A stretch of 5,956 bases of DNA. Source: Flavobacteriales bacterium (GTDB lineage Bacteria; Bacteroidota; Bacteroidia; NS11-12g; UBA955). Below are positions 1 to 5,956 of this stretch, piece after piece. Each line of letters starts with the position of its first letter. Positions within the stretch are counted from its first letter, which is position 1. A program made the position numbers and the translations under genes. The notes under the pieces were generated by a model, which saw nothing but the letters and a program-made list of their open reading frames with translations, searched no databases and was not told where the DNA came from. The stretch lies in NCBI GenBank assembly GCA_947464515.1, contig CANHXF010000117.1:1-5956 (forward strand). Direction: 5' to 3'.

Positions 1-1650
1 GGAAAAGGCAAAAAGGGCTATTACTATACTTTTTTTGATCGCAGGAGCGCCGATGGCTATAGAAGCAATAGTCAATATCAAACCCAGACGATGTTTGGAT
101 CAGCTACGTATCAGTTGGGTAAGAAAACTACCGTGACCGCCGATTACATGCGTTATAACATGGAAAGTCAACAACCCGGCGGAATTACCGACAACCAACT
201 TTACAATGGTTTAGGTGCAACACTAAGCCATCGCAGTAGAAACTGGTTTACCACACCCTGGAATACGTTGAATGTCAAATTGAATCACGAACTATCCCAA
301 ACAAGCAGAATTCAATTGCTGATTTTTGGCATGTCGGCCGTTAGACATAGCGTTGGAAACATCGCTGGCATTTTGATTCCCGATACCATAAACAAGCTCA
401 CTGGACAATACTCAGAGCGCGATTTGTCTACCGACAAATATAAAAATGCGGGGACGGAATTATCCTATTTGAAACATTACCGCATTTTAGGTGTGCGTCA
501 AACTATAAGTACCGGAATACGCGTTTTCCGTGGCCAAACTCAGCGTTTTCAAAAAGGAATTGGCAGCACGGGTGTGGATGCCAATTATTCAACCGCAAAA
601 CCCTTCCCCGTTGAATTGGCATTCAACACATTTAACGTTGCTTGGTTTGCCGAACAAATCGTCCGGGTAAATTCTCGACTCATCATCATCCCAGGTGTTC
701 GATTGGAATCGATTCAATCAACAGTTGCGGGCAGACTTGGATTTACGAGCGGCGGCGAGGCAATCCCTGTGCAAGCGAGTCCATTTAACAGGAAATTCCT
801 CCTCGGTGGTATGTCGGCCGAATACCATCTTAAAAATGGAATTGAAATTTATGGGAACTTAACCCAAAATTATAGGCCAGCTCTATTCACCGACTTGCAA
901 GCAATGCCGAGCACGGAGCAAATCGATCCAAATTTAAAAGATGCTACGGGAAGCAACAACGACCTTGGTATTAGAGGTAGACGAGGGAATTGGCTGTATT
1001 TTGATGGCAGCTTATTCGTCCTTCAGTACAATAACCGAATTGGCAGAATTACCAGAATCAACGACCTAGGAAATGCTGTTACGGTAAAAACAAACGTTGG
1101 TAATAGTGTAAGTACTGGTGTTGAAGGGATCTTGGATATTGACTGGATTAAAAAACTCAAACCAAGTGGAAATTGGGGATTGCCGATGTATGTATCTTAT
1201 GCGCTAACAAATGCCAAATACGGGGATTACAACATCACGGTAAAAAACACATCGGGGAAATATGAGACCTTGAATTTAAAAGGAAATTGGGTTGAAAATG
1301 CACCTCGGCACATTTTGCGCGCGGGGATGGGATTCCAACTCAAATCAAAATCTAATCCCGCGCGCCACGTCCTAAATCAAATTCAATGGAGCTATGTTTC
1401 CGGTTGTTATTCCGATGCCAACAACACCTTAATACCATTATCAACTGGCGTGAACGGCTACATCCCAGAATATCACATCTTTGACTGGAACACGACCCTC
1501 TCTGTGAACCAAAAAGTTCAGATCAAGTTTAGCATCAACAACTTGATGAATCGCAGCTATTTCACCCGTCGTTCCGGTGGATATCCTGGTCCAGGATTAC
1601 TACCCTCTGATGGAAGAAGTATTTTGTGCAGTGTTAACATCGCGCTGTAA
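1..1650 (+). CDS. TonB-dependent outer-membrane receptor, FecA-like (5' end outside window)
   Basis: This is the C-terminal 549 residues of a TonB-dependent receptor, a beta-barrel outer-membrane protein that imports a metal chelate or similar ligand using energy from TonB-ExbBD. The frame is open from base 1, so the ATG at 91 is internal and the signal peptide and plug domain are off the left edge. The visible part reads as barrel: alternating polar and hydrophobic strands, with QQPGG (visible residues 57-61), SRNWF (79-83), QNYRP (289-293) and a C-terminal NNLMNRSYF followed by PSDGRS (535-540). From memory these match Bacteroidota proteins of the ferric-dicitrate (FecA) type, which suggests an iron chelate, but the ligand cannot be read from the sequence. 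The last residue is Leu, whereas many barrels end in Phe or Trp. No frameshift is seen. It converges on the kinase gene. The family call is firm and the FecA subfamily is likely. Confidence 0.92.
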   Translation, partial: GKGKKGYYYTFFDRRSADGYRSNSQYQTQTMFGSATYQLGKKTTVTADYMRYNMESQQPGGITDNQLYNGLGATLSHRSRNWFTTPWNTLNVKLNHELSQTSRIQLLIFGMSAVRHSVGNIAGILIPDTINKLTGQYSERDLSTDKYKNAGTELSYLKHYRILGVRQTISTGIRVFRGQTQRFQKGIGSTGVDANYSTAKPFPVELAFNTFNVAWFAEQIVRVNSRLIIIPGVRLESIQSTVAGRLGFTSGGEAIPVQASPFNRKFLLGGMSAEYHLKNGIEIYGNLTQNYRPALFTDLQAMPSTEQIDPNLKDATGSNNDLGIRGRRGNWLYFDGSLFVLQYNNRIGRITRINDLGNAVTVKTNVGNSVSTGVEGILDIDWIKKLKPSGNWGLPMYVSYALTNAKYGDYNITVKNTSGKYETLNLKGNWVENAPRHILRAGMGFQLKSKSNPARHVLNQIQWSYVSGCYSDANNTLIPLSTGVNGYIPEYHIFDWNTTLSVNQKVQIKFSINNLMNRSYFTRRSGGYPGPGLLPSDGRSILCSVNIAL

Positions 1651-1654
1651 TCCC

Positions 1655-1685
1655 TTTACCGAATTGCGTTGATCAGTGCGGTAAA
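1655..1685. terminator. Candidate bidirectional terminator hairpin between convergent genes
   Basis: TTTACCG at 1655-1661 and CGGTAAA at 1679-1685 are perfect 7-bp inverted arms around a 17-nt loop, in the 52-bp gap between the receptor stop and the kinase stop. The position suits a shared terminator. The stem is short, the loop is long, and neither strand has a good T-run directly after the stem, so it would be weak at best. The rest of the gap shows nothing else. Confidence 0.3.
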
Positions 1686-1702
1686 TTGCCAGAAAAAATT
1701 CT

Positions 1703-3043
1703 TTACGCCTTTTCTAAGCCCCAGTGCGACTTCAATTTATCCGACCATAAATCGGCATGGGTTGAAATCTCAGCCTGCAAATCCGCCATCATACTGTAAA
1801 TACCGAAGTAAGTCCGATTGACATACAAAGCGTGTTTGCTGCCACGAGGCTGGGTTGGTCGTTTCACCTCCGGAATTTGATAAATCTCTTCACCTTTGGC
1901 ATAGATTTCATCGATAAAGCCATTTGTGAATTGAAATTTCTGAGATTCAAAAGGCCGACTCAACAGCGCTGTCATTTCTAAAAATGCCGTTTGCAACTCA
2001 ACCTTTACCGCAGGAGAATCTTGGGGAAAGATGATTTCAATATGACTTAACAATTGATCCACCACTGCCTGATTGTTTCTAATCTCAGGAACCAATAGTG
2101 GGAAATAATGATAGTAAAAATCTTCCGGAACCACTTTCACGCAACCAAAATCAATCACACCTACTCTACCATCTTCCTGCAACAGGAAGTTACCGGGATG
2201 CGGATCAGCGTGAATGGCCAAGGCCGTGTGCAACTGATGATTGTAGAAATCCCAAAGTGCTTGCGCCACACGATTCTTAACCTCTTGCGACGGCTTTTTA
2301 TCCAAAAACTCTTTGAGGTGATCGCCTTCCAACCAATCCATCACCAATACCTTTGAACTACTGTATTCCGGATAGTAAACTGGAAAAAACACATCAGGGA
2401 TATTGGTGCAGGTGGTCGATATTTCTTGCGATCGCTGCAATTCAAGGGTATAATTGGTCTCCTCGATGAGTTTCTCTTCCACTTCTTGAAAATACTTCTG
2501 CATCTCCTTTTCTGGTAAACCAAACATCGCGTTGGCCACGGGTTTCACCATCCTCAAATCACTTTGAATGCTGCCGGCAATTCCCGGATACTGAACCTTT
2601 ACCGCCAAAATTTTCCCATCCTTTATTGCTTTATGAACTTGTCCGATACTAGCCGCGGCGGTGCACTGGGTTTCGAATTGGTCAAATACATCGAAAGGTG
2701 ATTTACCTACGGACTTTTGAAAAGTTCTTACGACCAGCGGGCCCGACATTGGCGGTGCAGAATACTGCGACATCGCAAATTTGTCGGTGTAGGCCCGTGG
2801 CAATAGATTTTTATCCATGCTAAGCATCTGTGCCACTTTAAGCGCACTTCCTTTTAACTTACTCAGCGATTGATAAATATCCGTCGCATTGTCGTTGTGC
2901 AATTCTTCCTTCGTAGTCTCCGAATTAATGGTCTTTTTTGCGTAATACTTGAGGTAGTTTCCACCAACTTTCGCACCTGCTCCTACCAATTTCATTGCCC
3001 GCCCCATTTTGGAGGTGGGGATATTGTCTTGGGTTTCTATCAT
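1703..3043 (-). CDS. AarF/ABC1/UbiB-family atypical kinase
   Basis: This is a 446-residue protein of the ABC1/ADCK/UbiB protein-kinase-like family, whose studied members (UbiB, Coq8/ADCK3) support isoprenoid-quinone synthesis and lipid homeostasis by an ATPase-like activity. Signature elements appear in order: the KxGQ-type helix as KVAQ (69-72, within KGSALKVAQM), the Ala-rich loop AAASIGQVH (129-137) that replaces the usual Gly-rich loop, the AVK lysine (K149), EETNY (194-198), the catalytic HADPHPGN (278-285; D280, N285) and the metal-binding DFG (298-300). KxGQ normally has Gly where this protein has Ala71. No obvious C-terminal membrane helices are seen, unlike E. coli UbiB. The start overlaps the tetR stop as ATGA (3040-3043), and AAGGA lies 8 nt upstream of the ATG (plus-strand 3052-3056), which supports this start and translational coupling. 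Most Bacteroidota use menaquinone, so a ubiquinone role should not be assumed. The family is certain and the substrate is unknown. Confidence 0.95.
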   Translation of the reverse strand: MIETQDNIPTSKMGRAMKLVGAGAKVGGNYLKYYAKKTINSETTKEELHNDNATDIYQSLSKLKGSALKVAQMLSMDKNLLPRAYTDKFAMSQYSAPPMSGPLVVRTFQKSVGKSPFDVFDQFETQCTAAASIGQVHKAIKDGKILAVKVQYPGIAGSIQSDLRMVKPVANAMFGLPEKEMQKYFQEVEEKLIEETNYTLELQRSQEISTTCTNIPDVFFPVYYPEYSSSKVLVMDWLEGDHLKEFLDKKPSQEVKNRVAQALWDFYNHQLHTALAIHADPHPGNFLLQEDGRVGVIDFGCVKVVPEDFYYHYFPLLVPEIRNNQAVVDQLLSHIEIIFPQDSPAVKVELQTAFLEMTALLSRPFESQKFQFTNGFIDEIYAKGEEIYQIPEVKRPTQPRGSKHALYVNRTYFGIYSMMADLQAEISTHADLWSDKLKSHWGLEKA

Positions 3044-3669
3044 CGTTGAAATCCTTGAAACAAGAATTTGCCAAAATCAAATAATTTATCTACTGCATTC
3101 CTGCCTACAAAATCCATCGTCAATTGAACAGATTTTTCGATACATGCATCGGTCCGCTCAAAATCGGCAGAATCATCTTTCAGCCAAAAGTGAATAACAA
3201 ATGCCAAATTCATCCCCAAAGCCTCAACATTCAATTTCGATAATACTTTGCGATCGGGGATTTCACCGAGGCTACTCGCCGCACTTAGCATGGGCGATAC
3301 CGTATCTTGGAAGGCTTGTCTCAACGACATAAGTCCTTTTATCTGGTCCATTGGATTCTTCCAATCTTTTAATTTCCATTGTAAATAGCTTCTGATGTCG
3401 CGTAAACTCTCGATAAAAGCAAAATGCAAAGTGAGCATCTTTTCAGTGATGCCAAAAGTCGCGAACTGATCATCTTGCGCAAACTTCTCTGCAACTTCTT
3501 GCCAACGAATCAAAAGAACAGACTCTTCCACCTTTTCCAAACTCCCAAAATGATGATAAAACTCTGTTTCTGCTATGCCTAAATGCTCGCAAAGCTGAAA
3601 TACATTGGCCGGCGCATGCCCCATTTTAAGGCAATATTTTACGTACTCGGAAACGATTTGATTTTTCAT
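3040..3669 (-). CDS. TetR-family transcriptional regulator
   Basis: This is a predicted one-component DNA-binding repressor of 209 residues, within the usual TetR size range. The N-terminal helix-turn-helix spans about residues 4-50, with the typical pattern ANVFQLCEHLGIAETEFYHHFGS (the LGI turn, then the FYHHF motif before the SLEKVEE helix). The rest is helical and variable, as expected for a ligand-binding and dimerisation domain; I do not recognise its ligand. I chose the ATG at 3669-3667 (MKNQIVSEY), where homology to the fold begins. The frame stays open to 3759, but the extra 30 residues are not TetR-like and would run over the start of the divergent gene. No Shine-Dalgarno sequence is seen. 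Its stop overlaps the kinase start (ATGA), so the two form one transcription unit, and the kinase gene is the likeliest target besides itself. An imperfect palindrome lies directly upstream of the start. Confidence 0.88.
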   Translation of the reverse strand: MKNQIVSEYVKYCLKMGHAPANVFQLCEHLGIAETEFYHHFGSLEKVEESVLLIRWQEVAEKFAQDDQFATFGITEKMLTLHFAFIESLRDIRSYLQWKLKDWKNPMDQIKGLMSLRQAFQDTVSPMLSAASSLGEIPDRKVLSKLNVEALGMNLAFVIHFWLKDDSADFERTDACIEKSVQLTMDFVGRNAVDKLFDFGKFLFQGFQR

Positions 3670-3670
3670 G

Positions 3671-3688
3671 TGTCTTACGTGTATTACA
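3671..3688. promoter_or_regulatory. Candidate TetR operator (imperfect palindrome)
   Basis: The 18 bases follow the symmetric pattern TGTnnTACnnGTAnnACA, with 12 of 18 positions obeying dyad symmetry. They lie one base upstream of the tetR start codon, in the divergent region, and about 65 bp before the DUF4290 start. Size and location fit an autoregulatory TetR-type site. The assignment is inferred from symmetry and position only, and short palindromes also occur by chance. Confidence 0.35.
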
Positions 3689-3710
3689 AACAAGATAACT
3701 GCTTGAAAGT

Positions 3711-3745
3711 TTTGATTTTTATTTGATTGGTTCTGTGTTATTTTG
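3711..3745 (+). promoter_or_regulatory. Weak candidate Bacteroidota-type promoter for DUF4290-murA
   Basis: TTTG at 3711-3714 and TTATTTTG at 3738-3745 resemble the Bacteroidota -33 (TTTG) and -7 (TAnnTTTG, 7 of 8 here) elements. The 23-nt gap is slightly long. Transcription would begin only a few bases before the ATG at 3753, leaving almost no leader. I found no clearly better match in the 83-bp gap, and no convincing promoter on the opposite strand for tetR. Confidence 0.25.
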
Positions 3746-3752
3746 CATCTAC

Positions 3753-4427
3753 ATGACAATCCTTCAAGAAGATTATAATACCCAAAGGCCCTTATTGGGA
3801 ATTTCCGAATATGGCCGTCATGTGCAAGAGTATATCGAACACATAAAATCCTTACCCAGCAAGGAAGAACGCACTTCTTGGGTCCACAATTTGGCAGGCA
3901 TCATGGCTACGCTAAATCCAGATATCAAACTTCAAGTCAACTACAAAGAAATTTTGTGGGGACATATTTTTCAGATGGCCGACTATGATCTAGATGTAGA
4001 TTGTCCTTACGAAATTGTGCAAGTAAAACAGGAATTCAAGCGACCTGAGCATTTGGGTTACAATGTGAGTGGCATCCGCTTTAGATTTTACGGTAGAAAT
4101 CTTCAGATGATGATCGATAAAGCGGCGGAAATGGAAGACGGTGAATTGAAGCAAGATTTAGTAAATATGATTGCATCGTTCATGTACAATTCCTGTAAGG
4201 CTTGGAACAACGAAAACCTTAGCAATGAAGTCATTGCGGAACATCTTTCAACCCTATCCAAAGGCCAGTTAAAGATCGATGGCTCGGAATTGGTCGTAAG
4301 CGCCGATACCACGGTGAATGTTCGTCGTCCCATGCCCCAGAAAACCAACAACTTCGGGCGTAACAACAACAATAACAACAAGAATAAAAACAACAAAAAC
4401 CGCGGAAAGAACTTCCGAAGATTTTAA
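3753..4427 (+). CDS. DUF4290-family conserved Bacteroidota protein
   Basis: This is a 224-residue protein of unknown function that I recognise as DUF4290 from its N-terminal pattern: DYNTQRPLLGISEYGRHVQEYI (7-28), KEERT (37-41), LNPDIK, then LWGHIFQMADYDLDVDCPYEI (68-88). It is soluble-looking and mostly helical, with no signal peptide or membrane segment. The ATG at 3753 is preferred because the family sequence starts there; the frame can be extended to a TTG at 3723, but those residues add nothing family-like and cover the promoter region. The tail (199-224) is low-complexity, rich in Asn, Lys and Arg and ending RGKNFRRF, which suggests a flexible basic extension. murA follows after 9 bp, so the two are very likely co-transcribed. 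From memory, this DUF4290-murA order is common in Bacteroidota. This hints at a link to envelope growth but does not prove one. No biochemical role is known to me. Confidence 0.9.
   Translation: MTILQEDYNTQRPLLGISEYGRHVQEYIEHIKSLPSKEERTSWVHNLAGIMATLNPDIKLQVNYKEILWGHIFQMADYDLDVDCPYEIVQVKQEFKRPEHLGYNVSGIRFRFYGRNLQMMIDKAAEMEDGELKQDLVNMIASFMYNSCKAWNNENLSNEVIAEHLSTLSKGQLKIDGSELVVSADTTVNVRRPMPQKTNNFGRNNNNNNKNKNNKNRGKNFRRF
4348..4424 (+). repeat. Asn/Lys-coding low-complexity tract at the DUF4290 C-terminus
   Basis: An A-rich tract dominated by AAC, AAT, AAA and AAG codons encodes the tail of the DUF4290 protein, including six consecutive Asn residues (205-210). The AAC/AAT triplet runs around 4362-4380 are in frame, so replication slippage would change tail length without breaking the gene. 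The reverse strand gives Leu/Val-rich false frames here. Confidence 0.7.
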
Positions 4428-4436
4428 TAACTCACT

Positions 4437-5744
4437 ATGGCAATTTTTGAAATCGAGGGCGGACACAAACTCAAAGGCGAAATCATCCCTCAGGGGGCAA
4501 AAAACGAAGCGCTTCAGGTCGTTTGCGCCGTCTTACTTACTCCCGATCCAGTTACAATTACCAATATCCCAGAAATCCGCGATGTACTTAAGCTCATTGA
4601 GCTATTGCAGAGTTTGGGTGTGAAAGTAACCCGCAATGAAAGGGGCTCTTTTACTTTTATCGCCAAGGACATCGACCTTGAATTCCTAAATAGTGAAGAT
4701 TTCAAAAAACAAGGTGCTGCACTTCGCGGCTCCATTATGATTGTGGGGCCTTTGTTATCGCGCTTTGGCCGTGGTTATATCCCATCGCCCGGGGGCGACA
4801 AAATCGGTCGCAGGCGTTTAGATACGCACTTTGAAGGATTCATCAAGTTGGGCGCTAAATTCGAGTTCCAGGCAGAAAACAACTTCTATAAAGTATCAGC
4901 CGAAAAGTTAAAAGGCTGTTATATGCTTTTGGACGAGGCTTCGGTTACCGGAACAGCGAACATATTAATGGCCGCCGTCTTGGCTGAAGGTATCACCACC
5001 ATTTACAATGCCGCTTGCGAACCTTATTTGCAACAGCTTTGTTTGATGCTCAATAGCATGGGCGCCAAAATCACTGGCATCGGCTCAAACCAACTCACCA
5101 TCGAAGGGGTTAATGCACTTCACGGATGCGAACACCGCTGCTTACCCGACATGATCGAAATTGGCAGTTTTATTGGTATGGCGGCAATCACTCAGAGTGA
5201 AATCACACTAAAAGGATGTCGAATTGATATGCTTGGCATCATCCCCAAAATGTTCCAACGATTGGGGGTGAAATTGGAAATCCGCGGCGACGATATCTAT
5301 ATCCCTGCCATGGACCATTACGAAATCGATACGTTTATTGATGGTTCTATTCTCACCGTTTCTGACCAAATTTGGCCAGGATTTACCCCGGATTTGATTT
5401 CGATTGCTTTGGTAACCGCTACTCAGGCCCGAGGAACCGTTCTGATCCATCAGAAGATGTTTGAAAGTCGTTTGTTTTTCGTCGACAATCTAATCGATAT
5501 GGGAGCACAGATCATACTTTGTGATCCTCACCGTTGTACCGTGATAGGATTGGACCGCAGAACCCAGTTAAAAGGCATTACGATGAGTTCTCCCGACATT
5601 AGAGCGGGTGTAGCTCTATTGATTGCTGCGATGAGCGCCAAAGGCAAGAGCACGATTAAAAACATCGAACAAATTGATCGTGGCTATGAGCGCATCGAAG
5701 AAAGATTAAACGCTTTGGGTGCGAAGATCACCCGCATCGATTAA
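4437..5744 (+). CDS. murA: UDP-N-acetylglucosamine 1-carboxyvinyltransferase (MurA)
   Basis: This cytoplasmic enzyme transfers enolpyruvate from PEP to UDP-GlcNAc, the first committed step of peptidoglycan synthesis. The 435-residue sequence covers the whole two-domain EPSP-synthase-like fold and is slightly longer than E. coli MurA (about 419). Visible active-site residues are K22 and N23 (GAKNEA), the loop PGGDKIGRRR (118-127) with R126 in place of E. coli R120, SVTGTANI (169-176), the catalytic-type Asp D319 (GFTPD), R345 (FESR), R389 (DIRAG) and the C-terminal IDRGYERIEERL. In the loop, D121 occupies the position of E. coli Cys115, the residue alkylated by fosfomycin. Asp there is known from naturally resistant MurA enzymes such as those of Mycobacterium and Chlamydia, so this enzyme should work but be insensitive. 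The ATG at 4437 aligns exactly with the family start; no Shine-Dalgarno sequence is seen. It is the second gene after DUF4290. Confidence 0.98.
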   Translation: MAIFEIEGGHKLKGEIIPQGAKNEALQVVCAVLLTPDPVTITNIPEIRDVLKLIELLQSLGVKVTRNERGSFTFIAKDIDLEFLNSEDFKKQGAALRGSIMIVGPLLSRFGRGYIPSPGGDKIGRRRLDTHFEGFIKLGAKFEFQAENNFYKVSAEKLKGCYMLLDEASVTGTANILMAAVLAEGITTIYNAACEPYLQQLCLMLNSMGAKITGIGSNQLTIEGVNALHGCEHRCLPDMIEIGSFIGMAAITQSEITLKGCRIDMLGIIPKMFQRLGVKLEIRGDDIYIPAMDHYEIDTFIDGSILTVSDQIWPGFTPDLISIALVTATQARGTVLIHQKMFESRLFFVDNLIDMGAQIILCDPHRCTVIGLDRRTQLKGITMSSPDIRAGVALLIAAMSAKGKSTIKNIEQIDRGYERIEERLNALGAKITRID

Positions 5745-5773
5745 GGGGGTCGATTAAGGGGGGCGATTAAGGG
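5738..5773 (+). repeat. 13-bp tandem repeat, about 2.8 copies, overlapping the murA stop codon
   Basis: CGATTAAGGG occurs at 5738, 5751 and 5764, a strict 13-bp period with G-rich spacers (GGT, then GGG). The first copy contains the last murA codon and its TAA (5742-5744). Because 13 is not a multiple of 3, the TAA copies at 5742, 5755 and 5768 fall in all three frames. It looks like a slippage-prone minisatellite. The rest of the gap, to 5833, shows no clear hairpin terminator or promoter. Confidence 0.85.
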
Positions 5774-5833
5774 TCGTCACCGTTGTCGATGATGAACTGT
5801 CACACCAACTGCTGAAATCACGCAATCAGACCT

Positions 5834-5956
5834 TTACTTCTTGATTTTGCCGATGGACGAGCTCAGTCCGAAGTATACGTTCATGCCTTTGATGTTGTTC
5901 GACATCATATTGGACAAGAAATTATCAGACCCAACAAATACTGGGCCTACCCTAAC
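5834..5956 (-). CDS. C-terminal end of a probable outer-membrane protein (DUF5723-like), partial
   Basis: On the minus strand the frame is open from the right edge for 40 codons and ends at TAA (plus-strand 5834-5836). The peptide begins VRVGPVFVGSDNF, continues through NNIKGMNVYFGLSSS and ends IGKIKK. The GP-x-x-x-GSDN step followed by a G-x-NVYFGL strand resembles, from memory, the C-termini of DUF5723-type and related Bacteroidota outer-membrane beta-barrel proteins. The alternating pattern supports a terminal barrel strand, although a basic IKK ending is not the classic aromatic end. The segment is short and its beginning is outside the window, so the family call is tentative. It converges with murA across an 89-bp gap. 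Confidence 0.6.
   Translation of the reverse strand, partial: VRVGPVFVGSDNFLSNMMSNNIKGMNVYFGLSSSIGKIKK

Noticed and set aside
91..93. ATG at 91 as the receptor start
   Set aside because: The reading frame is open back to base 1 with receptor-like sequence (FDRRSADGYRSN), so this Met is internal.
2098..2523. Short frames on both strands inside the kinase gene
   Set aside because: They lie in other frames of a strongly supported gene and have no recognisable protein features.
3723..3752. TTG start for the DUF4290 gene
   Set aside because: The rare start codon adds ten residues unlike the family; the ATG at 3753 fits the family N-terminus.
3670..3759. 30-residue N-terminal extension of the TetR protein
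   Set aside because: The added residues are not TetR-like and would cover the promoter region and the start codon of the divergent DUF4290 gene; the ATG at 3669 begins the recognisable helix-turn-helix domain.
4103..4466. Minus-strand frames with Leu/Val-rich, signal-peptide-like stretches
   Set aside because: These are the reverse complement of the Asn/Lys codon tract in DUF4290 and overlap well-supported plus-strand genes.
5774..5833. Terminator hairpin downstream of murA
   Set aside because: Only short, wobble-dependent pairings such as GTCGTC with GATGAT are visible, with no T-run.

Overview
The window looks like ordinary chromosomal DNA from a member of the Bacteroidota. The evidence is a FecA-like TonB-dependent receptor, a DUF4290-type gene directly upstream of murA (a pairing I know from this phylum), a MurA with the active-site sequence GGDKIGRRRLDTH, near-absence of Shine-Dalgarno sequences, and a probable DUF5723-like outer-membrane protein at the right edge. 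Genus cannot be fixed from the sequence alone.

Layout. (1) 1-1650 (+): the C-terminal 549 residues of a TonB-dependent outer-membrane receptor; its start, signal peptide and probably plug lie to the left of the window. (2) 1651-1702: a short convergent gap with a 7-bp inverted repeat that may act as a weak terminator. (3) 3669-1703 (-): a two-gene unit in which a TetR-type regulator is followed, with an ATGA stop/start overlap, by an AarF/ABC1/UbiB-type atypical kinase. (4) 3670-3752: an 83-bp divergent promoter region with an imperfect palindrome beside the tetR start codon. (5) 3753-5744 (+): a DUF4290 protein with an Asn/Lys/Arg-rich tail and, 9 bp later, murA, the first committed enzyme of peptidoglycan synthesis. 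(6) 5745-5833: an 89-bp convergent gap that starts with a 13-bp tandem repeat running out of the murA stop codon. (7) 5834-5956 (-): the last 40 codons of a gene entering from the right.

How the genes work together. DUF4290 and murA are almost certainly co-transcribed. The TetR-type protein is probably a local regulator of itself and the kinase gene, by overlap and by the candidate operator. No functional link is visible between the receptor and the other units.

I see no mobile element, CRISPR array, RNA gene or defence module, and no convincing unknown system. The points most worth a second look are the Asp in place of the catalytic Cys of MurA (predicting intrinsic fosfomycin insensitivity), the TetR-kinase unit with its candidate operator, the KVAQ variant of the kinase signature, and the tandem repeat that puts TAA in all three frames after murA.
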